Positions 8,935-16,205 of a stretch of 64,000 bases of DNA are shown in pieces. The notes under the pieces were generated by a model, which did no database searches, had not been told where the DNA came from, and saw only the letters and a list, made by a program, of their open reading frames with translations. The stretch comes from Blastococcus tunisiensis (GTDB taxonomy: Bacteria; Actinomycetota; Actinomycetes; Mycobacteriales; Geodermatophilaceae): contig NZ_FOND01000007.1 in assembly GCF_900112815.1 (NCBI RefSeq), forward strand, positions 62,001 to 126,000, written 5' to 3'. Each line of letters begins with the position of its first letter. The first letter of the stretch is position 1. A program made the position numbers and the translations under genes.

Positions 8935-9267
8935 GTGATTGTCAGCTGCCGGGCGAGGACGCCAGCCACCGACCTGCAGGTGGTCGCCGGTGTGTCGGAC
9001 GTCCTAGACCGCCGGGCCGCGCTGAAGCGGCCGCCGACCACACTGGTCGTCTCTGATGCCATCGCCCTCGGGATCGCGGGACTCTTCAGCAGCGCGACCC
9101 CGTCCGGCCGCGTGCTCGAGCACTTCTACAGGCGCGGCTCGATAGACGGCGCTGACCTGATCGAAGCGGCACGAGTCGAGCAAGGCTTCGCCTCACCCGA
9201 GGGACATGCGGCGCTGCACTGCCTCATCGGGTGGATACGGAGTCGCGTGAATGGTCAGATCGACTGA
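8935..9267 (+). CDS. Small unknown protein
   Basis: A 110-residue protein of unknown function. The GTG at 8935 is preferred because GGGAG lies six bases upstream; the longer in-frame sequence starts within non-coding-like DNA. The sequence is soluble and mostly helical, with a central hydrophobic patch (TTLVVSDAIALGIAGLF) too polar at its edges for a sure membrane helix. It borders the pseudogene belt of 9.3-11.4 kb. No conserved domain is recognised. Confidence 0.45.
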   Translation: MIVSCRARTPATDLQVVAGVSDVLDRRAALKRPPTTLVVSDAIALGIAGLFSSATPSGRVLEHFYRRGSIDGADLIEAARVEQGFASPEGHAALHCLIGWIRSRVNGQID

Positions 9268-9292
9268 GGGTGCGTGCCGGCGGCCACTGGAG

Positions 9293-9355
9293 CGGGTCGA
9301 GCAGCTCGATCTCCTCGTTGAGCTGCTCGGCCGCGCGCTCGGAGACGCTCCGGAC
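9293..9355 (-). pseudogene. fliG 3'-region fragment
   Basis: Read on the minus strand these 63 bases encode VRSVSERAAEQLNEEIELLD, which aligns with VRNLSERAAENLNEEMDLLG in the intact FliG at 44625-45689. The DNA is also clearly similar over about 57 bases. The fragment is fused in frame to the decayed lipoprotein upstream and followed by unrelated sequence, so it is a scrap of a second fliG. Confidence 0.7.
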
Positions 9356-9725
9356 CCCGCCGCACTCCTCAGTGTCGCCCACGCACTCCCATGTGAGAGC
9401 CTGCTCCACCTCGGCTACTTGACTCTCGGGAGCCAGCACGGTCACCACCCCGGAGCCCGCATGTCCGTCATCCACAACGCAGCCGACAATCCGGTCAGGG
9501 TACCGCTCACCTCGCGGGCCAACTCGTCACTGTCCTGCTGCACCTGGCCACATGGGGACGAGCACCGCACGACGACGGTCCGTCCCTCCGTGGGGGCCCG
9601 TCGTCGGCAAGCCGGACGACGAGGGTCCGGCCGTGGTCAACCGCCGGGCAGGCCTTCGGGCCTCCGCAGCCGCTCAGCATCAGGGCGACAGTGGTGCCGA
9701 CTGCTGCAACCGCCAGCGCGGTCAT
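9356..9725 (-). pseudogene. Frameshifted lipoprotein gene
   Basis: Starting at the ATG at 9725, the frame gives a lipoprotein signal ending in LMLSGCGG, then ACPAVDHGRTLVVRLADD. A frame change restores TEGRTVVVRCSSPCGQVQQD and DELAREVSGTLTGLSAALW. A second frame change gives VVTVLAPESQVAEVEQALTW followed by the fliG scrap. The pieces read as one small exported lipoprotein broken by at least two frameshifts. The family is unknown to me; the ending is lost where fliG sequence begins. Confidence 0.6.
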
Positions 9726-9740
9726 GGCCGCAGATCCCCT

Positions 9741-10388
9741 ATGGGCGATTTCAGCGCGAATGCAATGCTCCTCCACCGCGTTCGGTCCACCAGTCACCCA
9801 TTGGCGGACTACCCGAGCATCCCACCGCAGCGAACGGTGCCGCACGCGCCGTCATGGCGCACCTCCGTGGGCGGAGCCGGCGCCTACCTCGGGGCGGTCA
9901 CGGTGCTGCTGGTGTCGCTGGCGATCGCGGACGGCGGCCTGCTTCCCCGGCTCGGCCGGGCACTGGAGGACGAAGTCGGCATCGAGCTGCACACAGCTCC
10001 CGGGGTGTTTGCTGTGATCAGCGGTGTCTCTTTAGCTCACCGCGATGTCGACCATGTCCTGCTGGCTCGGGCTGGCTGCTTCGCCGTGGAGGTCAAGGCC
10101 ACCTTCGGTCGCCGCCGACGCCTGGACGAAGTGCCGGAGCTACCCGGCAAGCTCGCCCAGGCCCGCGACGGTGCGCGGCTGATCGAACGCCTGCTGGCCA
10201 GCCGCGGCGCGCCACTGCAGGTAACGCCGGTGCTCATCCTCACAGGCTCAGGAGCCCCTGACATAATCTTGGCTGAACGGCACGATGACGTACTCCTCAT
10301 CGCCCTCCGCAACGGCCACGCCTGGCGATCGCAGCTCGCTGGCCTCGAGCCCATCATCGACGAAGCGGCCGCCCAAGTTGCTGCCTAA
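9741..10388 (+). CDS. NERD-domain protein (nuclease-related)
   Basis: Up to 215 residues. The core VDHVLLARAGCFAVEVKA, about residues 110-127, matches the NERD domain, whose Asp and Glu-x-Lys residues belong to a restriction-endonuclease-like fold. A hydrophobic segment at about 48-66 may anchor it in the membrane. The ATG at 9741 has no ribosome binding site and starts only 15 bases from the divergent decayed lipoprotein, so the N-terminus may be displaced or missing. NERD proteins are suspected nucleases, but the substrate of this one is unknown. Confidence 0.65.
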   Translation: MGDFSANAMLLHRVRSTSHPLADYPSIPPQRTVPHAPSWRTSVGGAGAYLGAVTVLLVSLAIADGGLLPRLGRALEDEVGIELHTAPGVFAVISGVSLAHRDVDHVLLARAGCFAVEVKATFGRRRRLDEVPELPGKLAQARDGARLIERLLASRGAPLQVTPVLILTGSGAPDIILAERHDDVLLIALRNGHAWRSQLAGLEPIIDEAAAQVAA

Positions 10389-10588
10389 GAGCTGCTGACC
10401 TACCGAAGGCAGCGAACCGACTACGAGCTGACCCACAGCCGCTGAGGCGCACACGTCGAGCGGGTCATGTACCGAGAAAGAGCTGACTCACGATGTTGTC
10501 CCGCAGACGGATCCGCTTGCGGGACACCGATTGGTTAGGCCCTTTTGTGAGGCCGCATCAATGAAGGGTCTCGGTCGTTGTGTAGACC

Positions 10589-10885
10589 GTGCAGTTTCTT
10601 AGAGGCTTGGTCGTCGTTGGGTCTTCGCTCATCGTGGGCTGGTTCTTCGCGCTGGCATGGGGAGGCGGTAGTGGGACGATGTGCGTCGACCGCGTCGATG
10701 GGCGATCGACCTGCACGTCCTTTTGGAATTTGAACTGGGGTGCCGGCGCAGCAGCTGCGGTTGTGTGCGCTCTCCTACTCGCCCTCGCTATACGAGCCAG
10801 GCGCCGTCAACGGCGAGGCCTTCCTAAGAGGTGTCCACATCGTCCGGATGCGCTGGGGATCGATCATCCAGATCGACGCCAATGA
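10589..10885 (+). CDS. Small membrane protein with foreign C-terminus
   Basis: A 98-residue protein from a GTG at 10589. Two hydrophobic helices, about 4-26 and 50-71, flank a loop with two cysteines, as in the 72-residue protein at 359-577, though the sequences are not clearly related. After the arginine-rich stop-transfer segment (about 72-80) the frame runs out of phase across the NTF2-like remnant that begins near 10790, so the last 25 or so residues are probably not native. No ribosome binding site is obvious. It may be decaying. Confidence 0.45.
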   Translation: MQFLRGLVVVGSSLIVGWFFALAWGGGSGTMCVDRVDGRSTCTSFWNLNWGAGAAAAVVCALLLALAIRARRRQRRGLPKRCPHRPDALGIDHPDRRQ

Positions 10886-10970
10886 GGACTCGCAGGCCGT
10901 CACCGAACTGCTACGCGAACTCGCCGCGCACGGGGTTGATGAAGCCCCGCCGCCCGCCATCGTGGGCTGA
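10790..10970 (+). pseudogene. C-terminal remnant of an NTF2/SnoaL-like protein
   Basis: The frame gives FLRGVHIVRMRWGSIIQIDA followed by NEDSQAVTELLRELAAHGV and a stop at 10970. This resembles the last strand and C-terminal helix of NTF2/SnoaL-like ligand-binding proteins, where the chain ends after a strand of the form HxxRxRDGKI. No start codon or N-terminal part is present. It overlaps the small membrane frame upstream and the VWSW gene downstream. Confidence 0.4.
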
Positions 10971-11283
10971 AGCGCTCACCAGTCACGACGTCAGCAGTCC
11001 CGGTGCCCGGTCGCTCTCGGTGTGGTCCTGGTGCTGCTACGAGCCGGGTTCACAACGGGATCTCGTCTTCTCCGTGGCCACCTACAGCCGTGGTGAAGTC
11101 GGCTGGGTATGCCGCCGGGCGCGGCTGCCGAGGCCGCCGTTCCGGTCCCGCCTGTGGCCGGGTGAACCCGGTTTTGCGAAGGCCATGTCGCAGCCCCTCG
11201 CAATGATCTGGATGCCACTGGATCAGTTCGCGCGGGGGGCCGACTGCTGGTTCGCCGAGGATGAGCTCGTCACCCTCTGGTGA
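10939..11283 (+). CDS. Unknown protein, VWSW family (paralogue of 4868-5293)
   Basis: A 114-residue protein of unknown function from an ATG at 10939 that overlaps the NTF2-like remnant. Shared blocks with the protein at 4868-5293 are VWSW..YEP near residue 27, a [HG]E[SP]GF..[TA]M block, a [VI][LI]W[VM]PLD block and a WF.ED.L end. The DNA around it is mostly debris, with a receiver-domain scrap directly downstream, so this copy may be the decaying one even though its frame is open. GGGGT upstream is a weak ribosome binding site. Confidence 0.5.
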   Translation: MKPRRPPSWAEALTSHDVSSPGARSLSVWSWCCYEPGSQRDLVFSVATYSRGEVGWVCRRARLPRPPFRSRLWPGEPGFAKAMSQPLAMIWMPLDQFARGADCWFAEDELVTLW

Positions 11284-11432
11284 TACCCCCAAGCCCTGAC
11301 TTCGTCGTTCTCGACCTGCAACTGCCCGACCGGCACGGCATCTCGCTGGCTGCTGAGCTGGCGACGCTGGTTCCCGATGCGCCATCCCCTTGCGGTCATC
11401 GCCCTTCGGCTGGAGATAGCGCGGGAGGTTAG
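11283..11432 (+). pseudogene. Response-regulator receiver fragment
   Basis: Immediately after the VWSW gene the DNA encodes PDFVVLDLQLPDRHGISLAA then ELATLVPDA, the segment around the phospho-accepting aspartate (in VLDLQLPD) of a receiver domain. The N-terminal acidic pair and the later Thr and Lys are missing, and the frame degrades before a stop at 11432. It is a remnant of a two-component or chemotaxis-type regulator. Confidence 0.65.
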
Positions 11433-11588
11433 TTCATCCGGACCTCGGTGAGGCTGGAGGGGGGCTGCCGGTCCGCGACCAGCGCTGCGGTGACGGCTGG
11501 GATGCCCCGGCTACTTGCGTCATCGACTGTGGGGTGTCAGCTGGCGCGCCGCCGGAGACGCCGGTAACCCGGTGCCTACAGTGCGCCT

Positions 11589-11987
11589 ATGTCTCGCCAT
11601 GCAGCACAGCCGGCCGTCGCGGCGCAGACGAAGCCCGCGGGCATCGAGTTGTTACATGGTGGGGCGTGGCTGCCGGCCTCCATCCTGAGCTGGCGTACCG
11701 ACGACGACGGCTCATGCCGTGTACTGGTTCGTCTGGGTGTCGACGGGGGCGACCAGACGGCCTGGAAGGACGCGGGTTCGCTGCGAACGCCGCAGCCGGC
11801 CGACGAGGAGGAGACGCAGCGCATGAGCGCAGTCGGTCGCCCCGGCTGCCCGCCGCCGCACGCCCCTCAGCGCTTGGCGCTCGAGGCCGAGGTCCCAGGC
11901 CAGCAGGAGGTGACCATGCGCCTGCCTCTGTCGATCGCGGTGCCGCTGTCCCGCGGTGGCCGCAGGGACGCAACGCCGGGCCGGTAG
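11589..11987 (+). CDS. Unknown protein
   Basis: A 132-residue frame starting at an ATG at 11589. The first 70 residues look like a real soluble domain (GIELLHGGAWLPASILSW, then CRVLVRLGVDGGDQTAWKDA), and the rest is low in complexity with Pro and Arg. It may be a small SH3-like beta domain, but this is only an impression from alternating hydrophobic residues and the WLPA pattern. No ribosome binding site is obvious. Confidence 0.4.
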   Translation: MSRHAAQPAVAAQTKPAGIELLHGGAWLPASILSWRTDDDGSCRVLVRLGVDGGDQTAWKDAGSLRTPQPADEEETQRMSAVGRPGCPPPHAPQRLALEAEVPGQQEVTMRLPLSIAVPLSRGGRRDATPGR

Positions 11988-12341
11988 CGTGCGGTGTGGA
12001 CACTGTTTTATCGGCAGGCGCACAGCGGTCCTCAACGCGACGGGGCGAAGAGGGCGCCGTGCCGCGGCGGGCGACGGTCATGTCCTGCACAGGGAGCCGC
12101 CGACGCTCGGCTTCGCCGCCGGGACACCGCGTGGCTGTGGTTGACAGCGGCTGTCGGCCGCTGTCACCGTCCTCATCGTTACATCGCTGTGATTCGCGCC
12201 GTCATGACGTTGGGCGGCGCGCCGGGGCCGGCGCCGGGAGGGGGCTGGGTACCCCGATCGGGTGACCCCCGGTTGGGGGAACGGGTGTCGCCACCGATAA
12301 CCCCGTTACCAGGGTCCGATGAGGTGAGGGGTGAGGGAGCT
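11988..12341. other. Leader of the PAS-GGDEF-EAL gene
   Basis: About 350 bases with no separate gene. It should hold the promoter of the gene starting at 12342. Frames running through it are open only because of high GC. Confidence 0.4.
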
Positions 12342-14510
12342 GTGTCGTGGCAGCTGAGCGCGGTGGGCGGCGGCGTGATCGCCGTGGCCTACTTTGCGAT
12401 CTCCGTGGCGGTGTTCGCTCCGCTGGCCCGCAGTCGGCAGCTGCGGTCCAACCGGCTGGGGACAGCGACCGGGCTGATCTTCTTCTCCTGCGCCGTGGGC
12501 CACGCCCTGCACGTGGTCCATCTGCTGCCGTTGCCCGGCGCGGATGCGCACGAGCTGCATGCGGTACAAGCCAGCTGGGGCTGGCACGACACCCTCTGGG
12601 CGGTGGTGACGGCCGCGGTCGCCGTCTATTACTGGTCGCTGCGCCGCACGTACGGCGCGCTGCTGAGCGGTGCGGCCCTGTTCGCCGACCTCAAGGAGAA
12701 GGAAGCCGCGCTCGCCGCCAACCAGCAGCTGCTCATCGAGCGCACCGCTGCGCTCGACGCGCTGGCGGTCTCTGAGGGCAGGTTCCGGTCGGCGTTCGCC
12801 GACGCTCCCACCGGGATGGCGCTGGTGAGCCTGGCGCCGGACAATCTGGGCCGGTTCACCGAGACCAACGCTGCCCTGGGTCGCATCGTCGGCCGGTCGG
12901 CATCCCGGCTCGAGCGGCTCGTGCTCGATGAGCTCGCCCACCCGGAGGATCGGGCCGCGTTGCGCACCGCGCTGGAGCAGCTGGCCGCCGGCGAGGTGGC
13001 CCACCACCTGGTCCAGCAGCGGTATGTGCACGCCAACGGCGGCGTGATTTGGGCCGACACCAGCGTCTCGGTTGTGCGGGACAGCGCCGGGTGGCCGGTG
13101 CACGGGGTGCTGCAGCTGGTCGACGTGACCGGGCGCCGCCAGGCCGAGGAGCTGCTGGCCCACCACGCCCTGCACGACGGGCTGACCGGTCTGCCCAACC
13201 GGCGCCTGCTGGCCGACCGGCTGGACCAGGCGCTGACCCGCGCCCGCCGGCACCGGACCTCGGTCGCGGTCCTCTTCGTCGACATCGACCGGTTCAAGAC
13301 GGTGAACGACTCCGCCGGCCACAGCACCGGGGACGCCCTGCTGCGGATCGCCGCCGAGCGGCTGTCCGGGCACCTGCGCGCCACCGACAGCGCCGCCCGC
13401 TTCGGCGGCGACGAGTTCGTGGTGATCTGCGAGGAAATCGGCGGCGAGCACGAGCTGCTGGTGGTCGCCGAGCGGCTGCTGGCGGCCATGGCCGAGCCCT
13501 TCCGGGTCGGCGACCAGGAGTTCGCCCTCGGCGGAAGCATCGGGATCGCGGTCTCGCTCGCCGGGCAGGACAGCGCCGAGGCGTTGCTCCGCGACGCCGA
13601 CCTGGCCATGTACGAGGCCAAGGACCGCGGCCGCAGCGGCTACGTGGTCTTCGACGCCGCCCTGCGCGGCGCGCTGGAGGAGCGCCAGCAGACCGAGGCC
13701 GACCTGCGCATGGCCATCGACGGCGGCCAGCTGCGCCTGCTCTACCAGCCCGTGGTCGACGTCCGATCCGGGAAGATGACCGGGGTTGAGGCCCTCGTGC
13801 GCTGGGAGCATCCCACCCGCGGCCTGCTCGGGCCCGACGCGTTCATCGCCGTGGCCGAGGACACCGGGCTGATCGTCGACGTCGGGCGCTGGGTGCTGCA
13901 CGAGGCGTGCCGGCAGCTGGCCGACTGGCGCGCCATCCCCGGCGCGTCGTTGACCATGGCGGTCAACGTCTCGGCCCGCCAGCTGTGTGACCCCGGCTTC
14001 CCGGGCGTCGTCACCGCCATCCTGGCCGAGACGGAAGTGGATCCGGACGCCGTCTGCCTGGAGCTCACCGAGACGGCCCTGCTCGACGCGACCGAGGCCA
14101 CCATCGCCACCCTGGAGGCTCTGCACAGGCTCGGCGTCCGCCTGGCCCTGGACGACTTCGGCACCGGCTTCTCCTCCCTCACCTTCCTCAAGCGCTTCCC
14201 CATCGACGTGGTGAAGGTCGACCGGTCCTTCGTCCGCGACGTCGCCGCCGATCCCGACGACGCCGCCATCGTCGCCGCCGTGGCCAAGCTCGGCCGCTCC
14301 CTGCACCTGGAGACCGTGGCCGAAGGTGTCGAGACCGCCGAGCAGCTGGCCGTCATCCGACGGCTGGGCTGCCGGAGCTTCCAGGGCTACCTGTTCTCCC
14401 CGCCCCGGCCGGCAGCCGACATCCCCGCTCTCCTGCCGTCCCCCCGCCGCAGCCGGGAGCGGACGGAGGCGCCGGTCATCACGGCCTCCCCGACCGCCTC
14501 GGTGCCCTAG
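12342..14510 (+). CDS. Membrane PAS-GGDEF-EAL cyclic di-GMP protein
   Basis: A 722-residue protein: three N-terminal membrane helices (within 1-100), a short coiled linker, a PAS sensor domain (about 140-270), GGDEF (about 275-435) and EAL (about 450-700). GGDEF at 355-359 is intact with an RATD inhibitory site, and EAL at 483-485 is accompanied by NVSARQL, ELTETALLDA, LDDFGTGFSSL, VKVDRSF and AEGVE, so both active sites look complete. The GTG at 12342 aligns with the ATG of its close paralogue at 58055-60265 and has GAGGGAG just upstream. It probably tunes cyclic di-GMP in response to a signal bound by the PAS domain. Confidence 0.92.
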   Translation: MSWQLSAVGGGVIAVAYFAISVAVFAPLARSRQLRSNRLGTATGLIFFSCAVGHALHVVHLLPLPGADAHELHAVQASWGWHDTLWAVVTAAVAVYYWSLRRTYGALLSGAALFADLKEKEAALAANQQLLIERTAALDALAVSEGRFRSAFADAPTGMALVSLAPDNLGRFTETNAALGRIVGRSASRLERLVLDELAHPEDRAALRTALEQLAAGEVAHHLVQQRYVHANGGVIWADTSVSVVRDSAGWPVHGVLQLVDVTGRRQAEELLAHHALHDGLTGLPNRRLLADRLDQALTRARRHRTSVAVLFVDIDRFKTVNDSAGHSTGDALLRIAAERLSGHLRATDSAARFGGDEFVVICEEIGGEHELLVVAERLLAAMAEPFRVGDQEFALGGSIGIAVSLAGQDSAEALLRDADLAMYEAKDRGRSGYVVFDAALRGALEERQQTEADLRMAIDGGQLRLLYQPVVDVRSGKMTGVEALVRWEHPTRGLLGPDAFIAVAEDTGLIVDVGRWVLHEACRQLADWRAIPGASLTMAVNVSARQLCDPGFPGVVTAILAETEVDPDAVCLELTETALLDATEATIATLEALHRLGVRLALDDFGTGFSSLTFLKRFPIDVVKVDRSFVRDVAADPDDAAIVAAVAKLGRSLHLETVAEGVETAEQLAVIRRLGCRSFQGYLFSPPRPAADIPALLPSPRRSRERTEAPVITASPTASVP

Positions 14511-14535
14511 CGAGACCTCCCGGCATGCAGACCGG

Positions 14536-14700
14536 GACGATCTGGGAGCCGCTGCCCTCCACTGCGATGCGGCAAGACCGCAGCCGGCACAGGCAGAGCT
14601 GACGACCACGGACGGGACGCCGCTGAGCGTGGCGGGCTGCCGGGCGCTGGCCAGCTTGGGCGCTGGCTCGCTGGTCTGCCCGGAGTGCATGTCCGATTGC
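14536..14700 (+). pseudogene. Decayed copy of zinc-ribbon protein A
   Basis: The frame gives ELTTTDGTPLSVAGCRALA and GSLVCPECMSD, matching ALTTDDGTPISIPQYVALA and GALVCSACV in the intact protein at 46326-46586. The first metal-binding pair of the intact copy (CSHCGEKQP) is reduced to HCDAARPQP, and no start codon exists in frame. It is followed by a decayed copy of protein B in the same order as at 46 kb. Confidence 0.65.
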
Positions 14701-14793
14701 GACTGCTCGACCGGCGGCCGCGACAACAGGTGGCTCAGCAGGACTTCTCCGCGCGTCCTCCCGTCCCGGGCGTCAAGGACGCTGTGACGGCCA

Positions 14794-14910
14794 GTGAGCG
14801 GTCACCTGGGAGACGTGCCCCGCTGCGGACGGCCCGCCGCGGTCGGCTGGATCGACGACCTCGCGGTCCGAGTTCCACTGCCCGAACGGCTGCGAGTCAC
14901 CAGCGCCTAG
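14794..14910 (+). pseudogene. Decayed copy of zinc-ribbon protein B
   Basis: GTG at 14794 opens a frame with PRCGRPAAVGWIDDLAV, matching PRCRQAAAVGWTGDDAV in the intact protein at 46126-46329. A one-base frameshift then moves the end, EFHCPNGCESPA against EFDCPAGCRIPA, to another frame. The first CxxC has lost a cysteine. Confidence 0.65.
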
Positions 14911-15103
14911 ACTCCGAATTGTTCGGGGCGGCGACGACGTCGCTGCGATCGATCCCTGGGCGTAACAGGTTCGCCTCGCCGGGACAGGGGCCGTGGGACG
15001 TCGGTAGCTCAGCCGTGAACCGAGTCACCCATAGTCGTGCTCCTCCCCTCCGACCGGCTCCGTCCTAAGCGTCCGAGCCGAGGTGCCCCGTACCGGATGG
15101 CCA

Positions 15104-15109
15104 TAGTCT
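15104..15109 (+). promoter_or_regulatory. Probable -10 box of leaderless Clp-N gene
   Basis: TAGTCT fits the actinobacterial TANNNT element and lies six bases before the ATG at 15116, which has no ribosome binding site. This spacing would put the transcript start at the start codon. Confidence 0.5.
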
Positions 15110-15115
15110 CGTTGG

Positions 15116-15646
15116 ATGTTCGAGCGGTTCACCGATCGGGCGCGGCGCAGCCTCGTGCTCGCACAGGAGGAGTCGCGTACCCGCGGCCACCGGGAGATCG
15201 ATGTCGGCCACCTCCTCCTCGGGGCGCTGGAGGCCCACCGGATTCCCGCAGTTGGCGCCGAGCGCCTCGCGGCGCTGCGGCGGGCAGCCGAGGAGAGTCT
15301 GACGGGGCAGCGGCGGCAGCGCCGCGGGCGCGCCGGGTACATCCCGTTCACCGCCGCGGTGCAGACGGCGCTGGCGCGCACCGGACAGATCGCGGCCGAC
15401 CAGGGCCGCACCTCCATCATGGTGGCCGATGTCCTGCTCGCCGTCCTGGAGCAGCCGCCGCTCCCCGCGCTGATCGAACGGGAAGGCCTCGACCTGCCGG
15501 CCGTCGCCGGCGAGATACCGGCACCACTGAAAGAGTCGATGCCCGACGACACCGCCCACGGTCAGGACGCGGACGAGCCGATCGTCGTACCTCGGCCCGT
15601 CCCGGGCCATCGGGGCGGTGGCCGTTTCTTCGGACGGCGCAGCTGA
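15116..15646 (+). CDS. Clp N-terminal-domain protein
   Basis: A 176-residue protein carrying a double Clp-N repeat (about 1-65 and 78-140), the substrate- or adaptor-binding domain otherwise found at the start of ClpA and ClpC. FERFTDRARRSLVLAQEE and EIDVGHLLLGAL are typical of the first repeat, FTAAVQTALARTG and VADVLLAVLEQ of the second. No AAA domain follows, so it is a stand-alone form that could modulate ClpC or bind its substrates; this is inference. The last 30 residues are Pro- and Gly-rich. A TANNNT box just before the ATG suggests a leaderless transcript. Confidence 0.85.
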   Translation: MFERFTDRARRSLVLAQEESRTRGHREIDVGHLLLGALEAHRIPAVGAERLAALRRAAEESLTGQRRQRRGRAGYIPFTAAVQTALARTGQIAADQGRTSIMVADVLLAVLEQPPLPALIEREGLDLPAVAGEIPAPLKESMPDDTAHGQDADEPIVVPRPVPGHRGGGRFFGRRS

Positions 15647-15696
15647 ACGCGGTCGGCTGGAGCGCACTGGGCGGGACCGTCCTCTCCTCCGCCGCG

Positions 15697-16074
15697 ATGT
15701 CGCGAGTTGCCTTGCATGACACGAGCTGGCCAATCGTCGTTCGGATCGGCGTGGGTCCTATCGTCGTCCTGGTTGTCCTCGTCACACTCGACCGCCGGAA
15801 GTGGCGAGCCATAAAGACGCACCTCTCGTTCAGCGACGACGTGGACCACACCCGCTCGGTAGCCGAGCAGATGGTCACCCAAGGGCTGCCGGTGACGTTC
15901 GAGGACCGAGACGGTAGGCCGGAGATCCGCTACAGCAACCGGTACGCCCGGCGGGTACATGCTGCCGTCGAACGTCTGATGGTCACCCCCGCAGTCCTGA
16001 CGCCCGCGTCGGACCGTCAGTGGGCTGGCTCACTCACTGCCCGTCAAAGGCCGGCCCAATGGAGGAACCTTTAG
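15697..16074 (+). CDS. Small membrane-anchored protein
   Basis: A 125-residue protein of unknown function with one hydrophobic helix (about 10-31, around VVRIGVGPIVVLVVLVTL) followed by a charged cytoplasmic domain. The ATG at 15697 is the first sensible start; a ribosome binding site is not clear. The sequence after the helix, with FSDDVDHTRSVAEQMVTQGL, looks like a folded domain but matches nothing I know. It lies 50 bases after the Clp-N gene and may share its transcript. It converges on the relaxase gene. Confidence 0.5.
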   Translation: MSRVALHDTSWPIVVRIGVGPIVVLVVLVTLDRRKWRAIKTHLSFSDDVDHTRSVAEQMVTQGLPVTFEDRDGRPEIRYSNRYARRVHAAVERLMVTPAVLTPASDRQWAGSLTARQRPAQWRNL

Positions 16075-16184
16075 CGGACTCGTCCCTGGTCGTGGTGGCG
16101 GCTACAGCTCGGCCCTGACCTGCGGTGCCCGTATGACCCGTCCGCTGGTGGATCCCGGGACACGGGGGGTCTACGGGCCGTGCT

Positions 16185-16201
16185 GGGGGTAAACGACCCC
16201 C
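16185..16201. terminator. Hairpin between convergent genes
   Basis: GGGGGT (16185-16190) pairs with ACCCCC (16196-16201) around the loop AAACG. It sits between the convergent ends at 16074 and 16206, as expected of a bidirectional terminator. No U-tract is present, as is common in high-GC actinobacteria. Confidence 0.5.
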
Positions 16202-16205
16202 TGCC

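Noticed and set aside
12306-14726. Long minus-strand frame opposite the PAS-GGDEF-EAL gene
   Set aside because: Shadow frame rich in Gly, Gln and Val without any domain; the plus-strand gene is certain.
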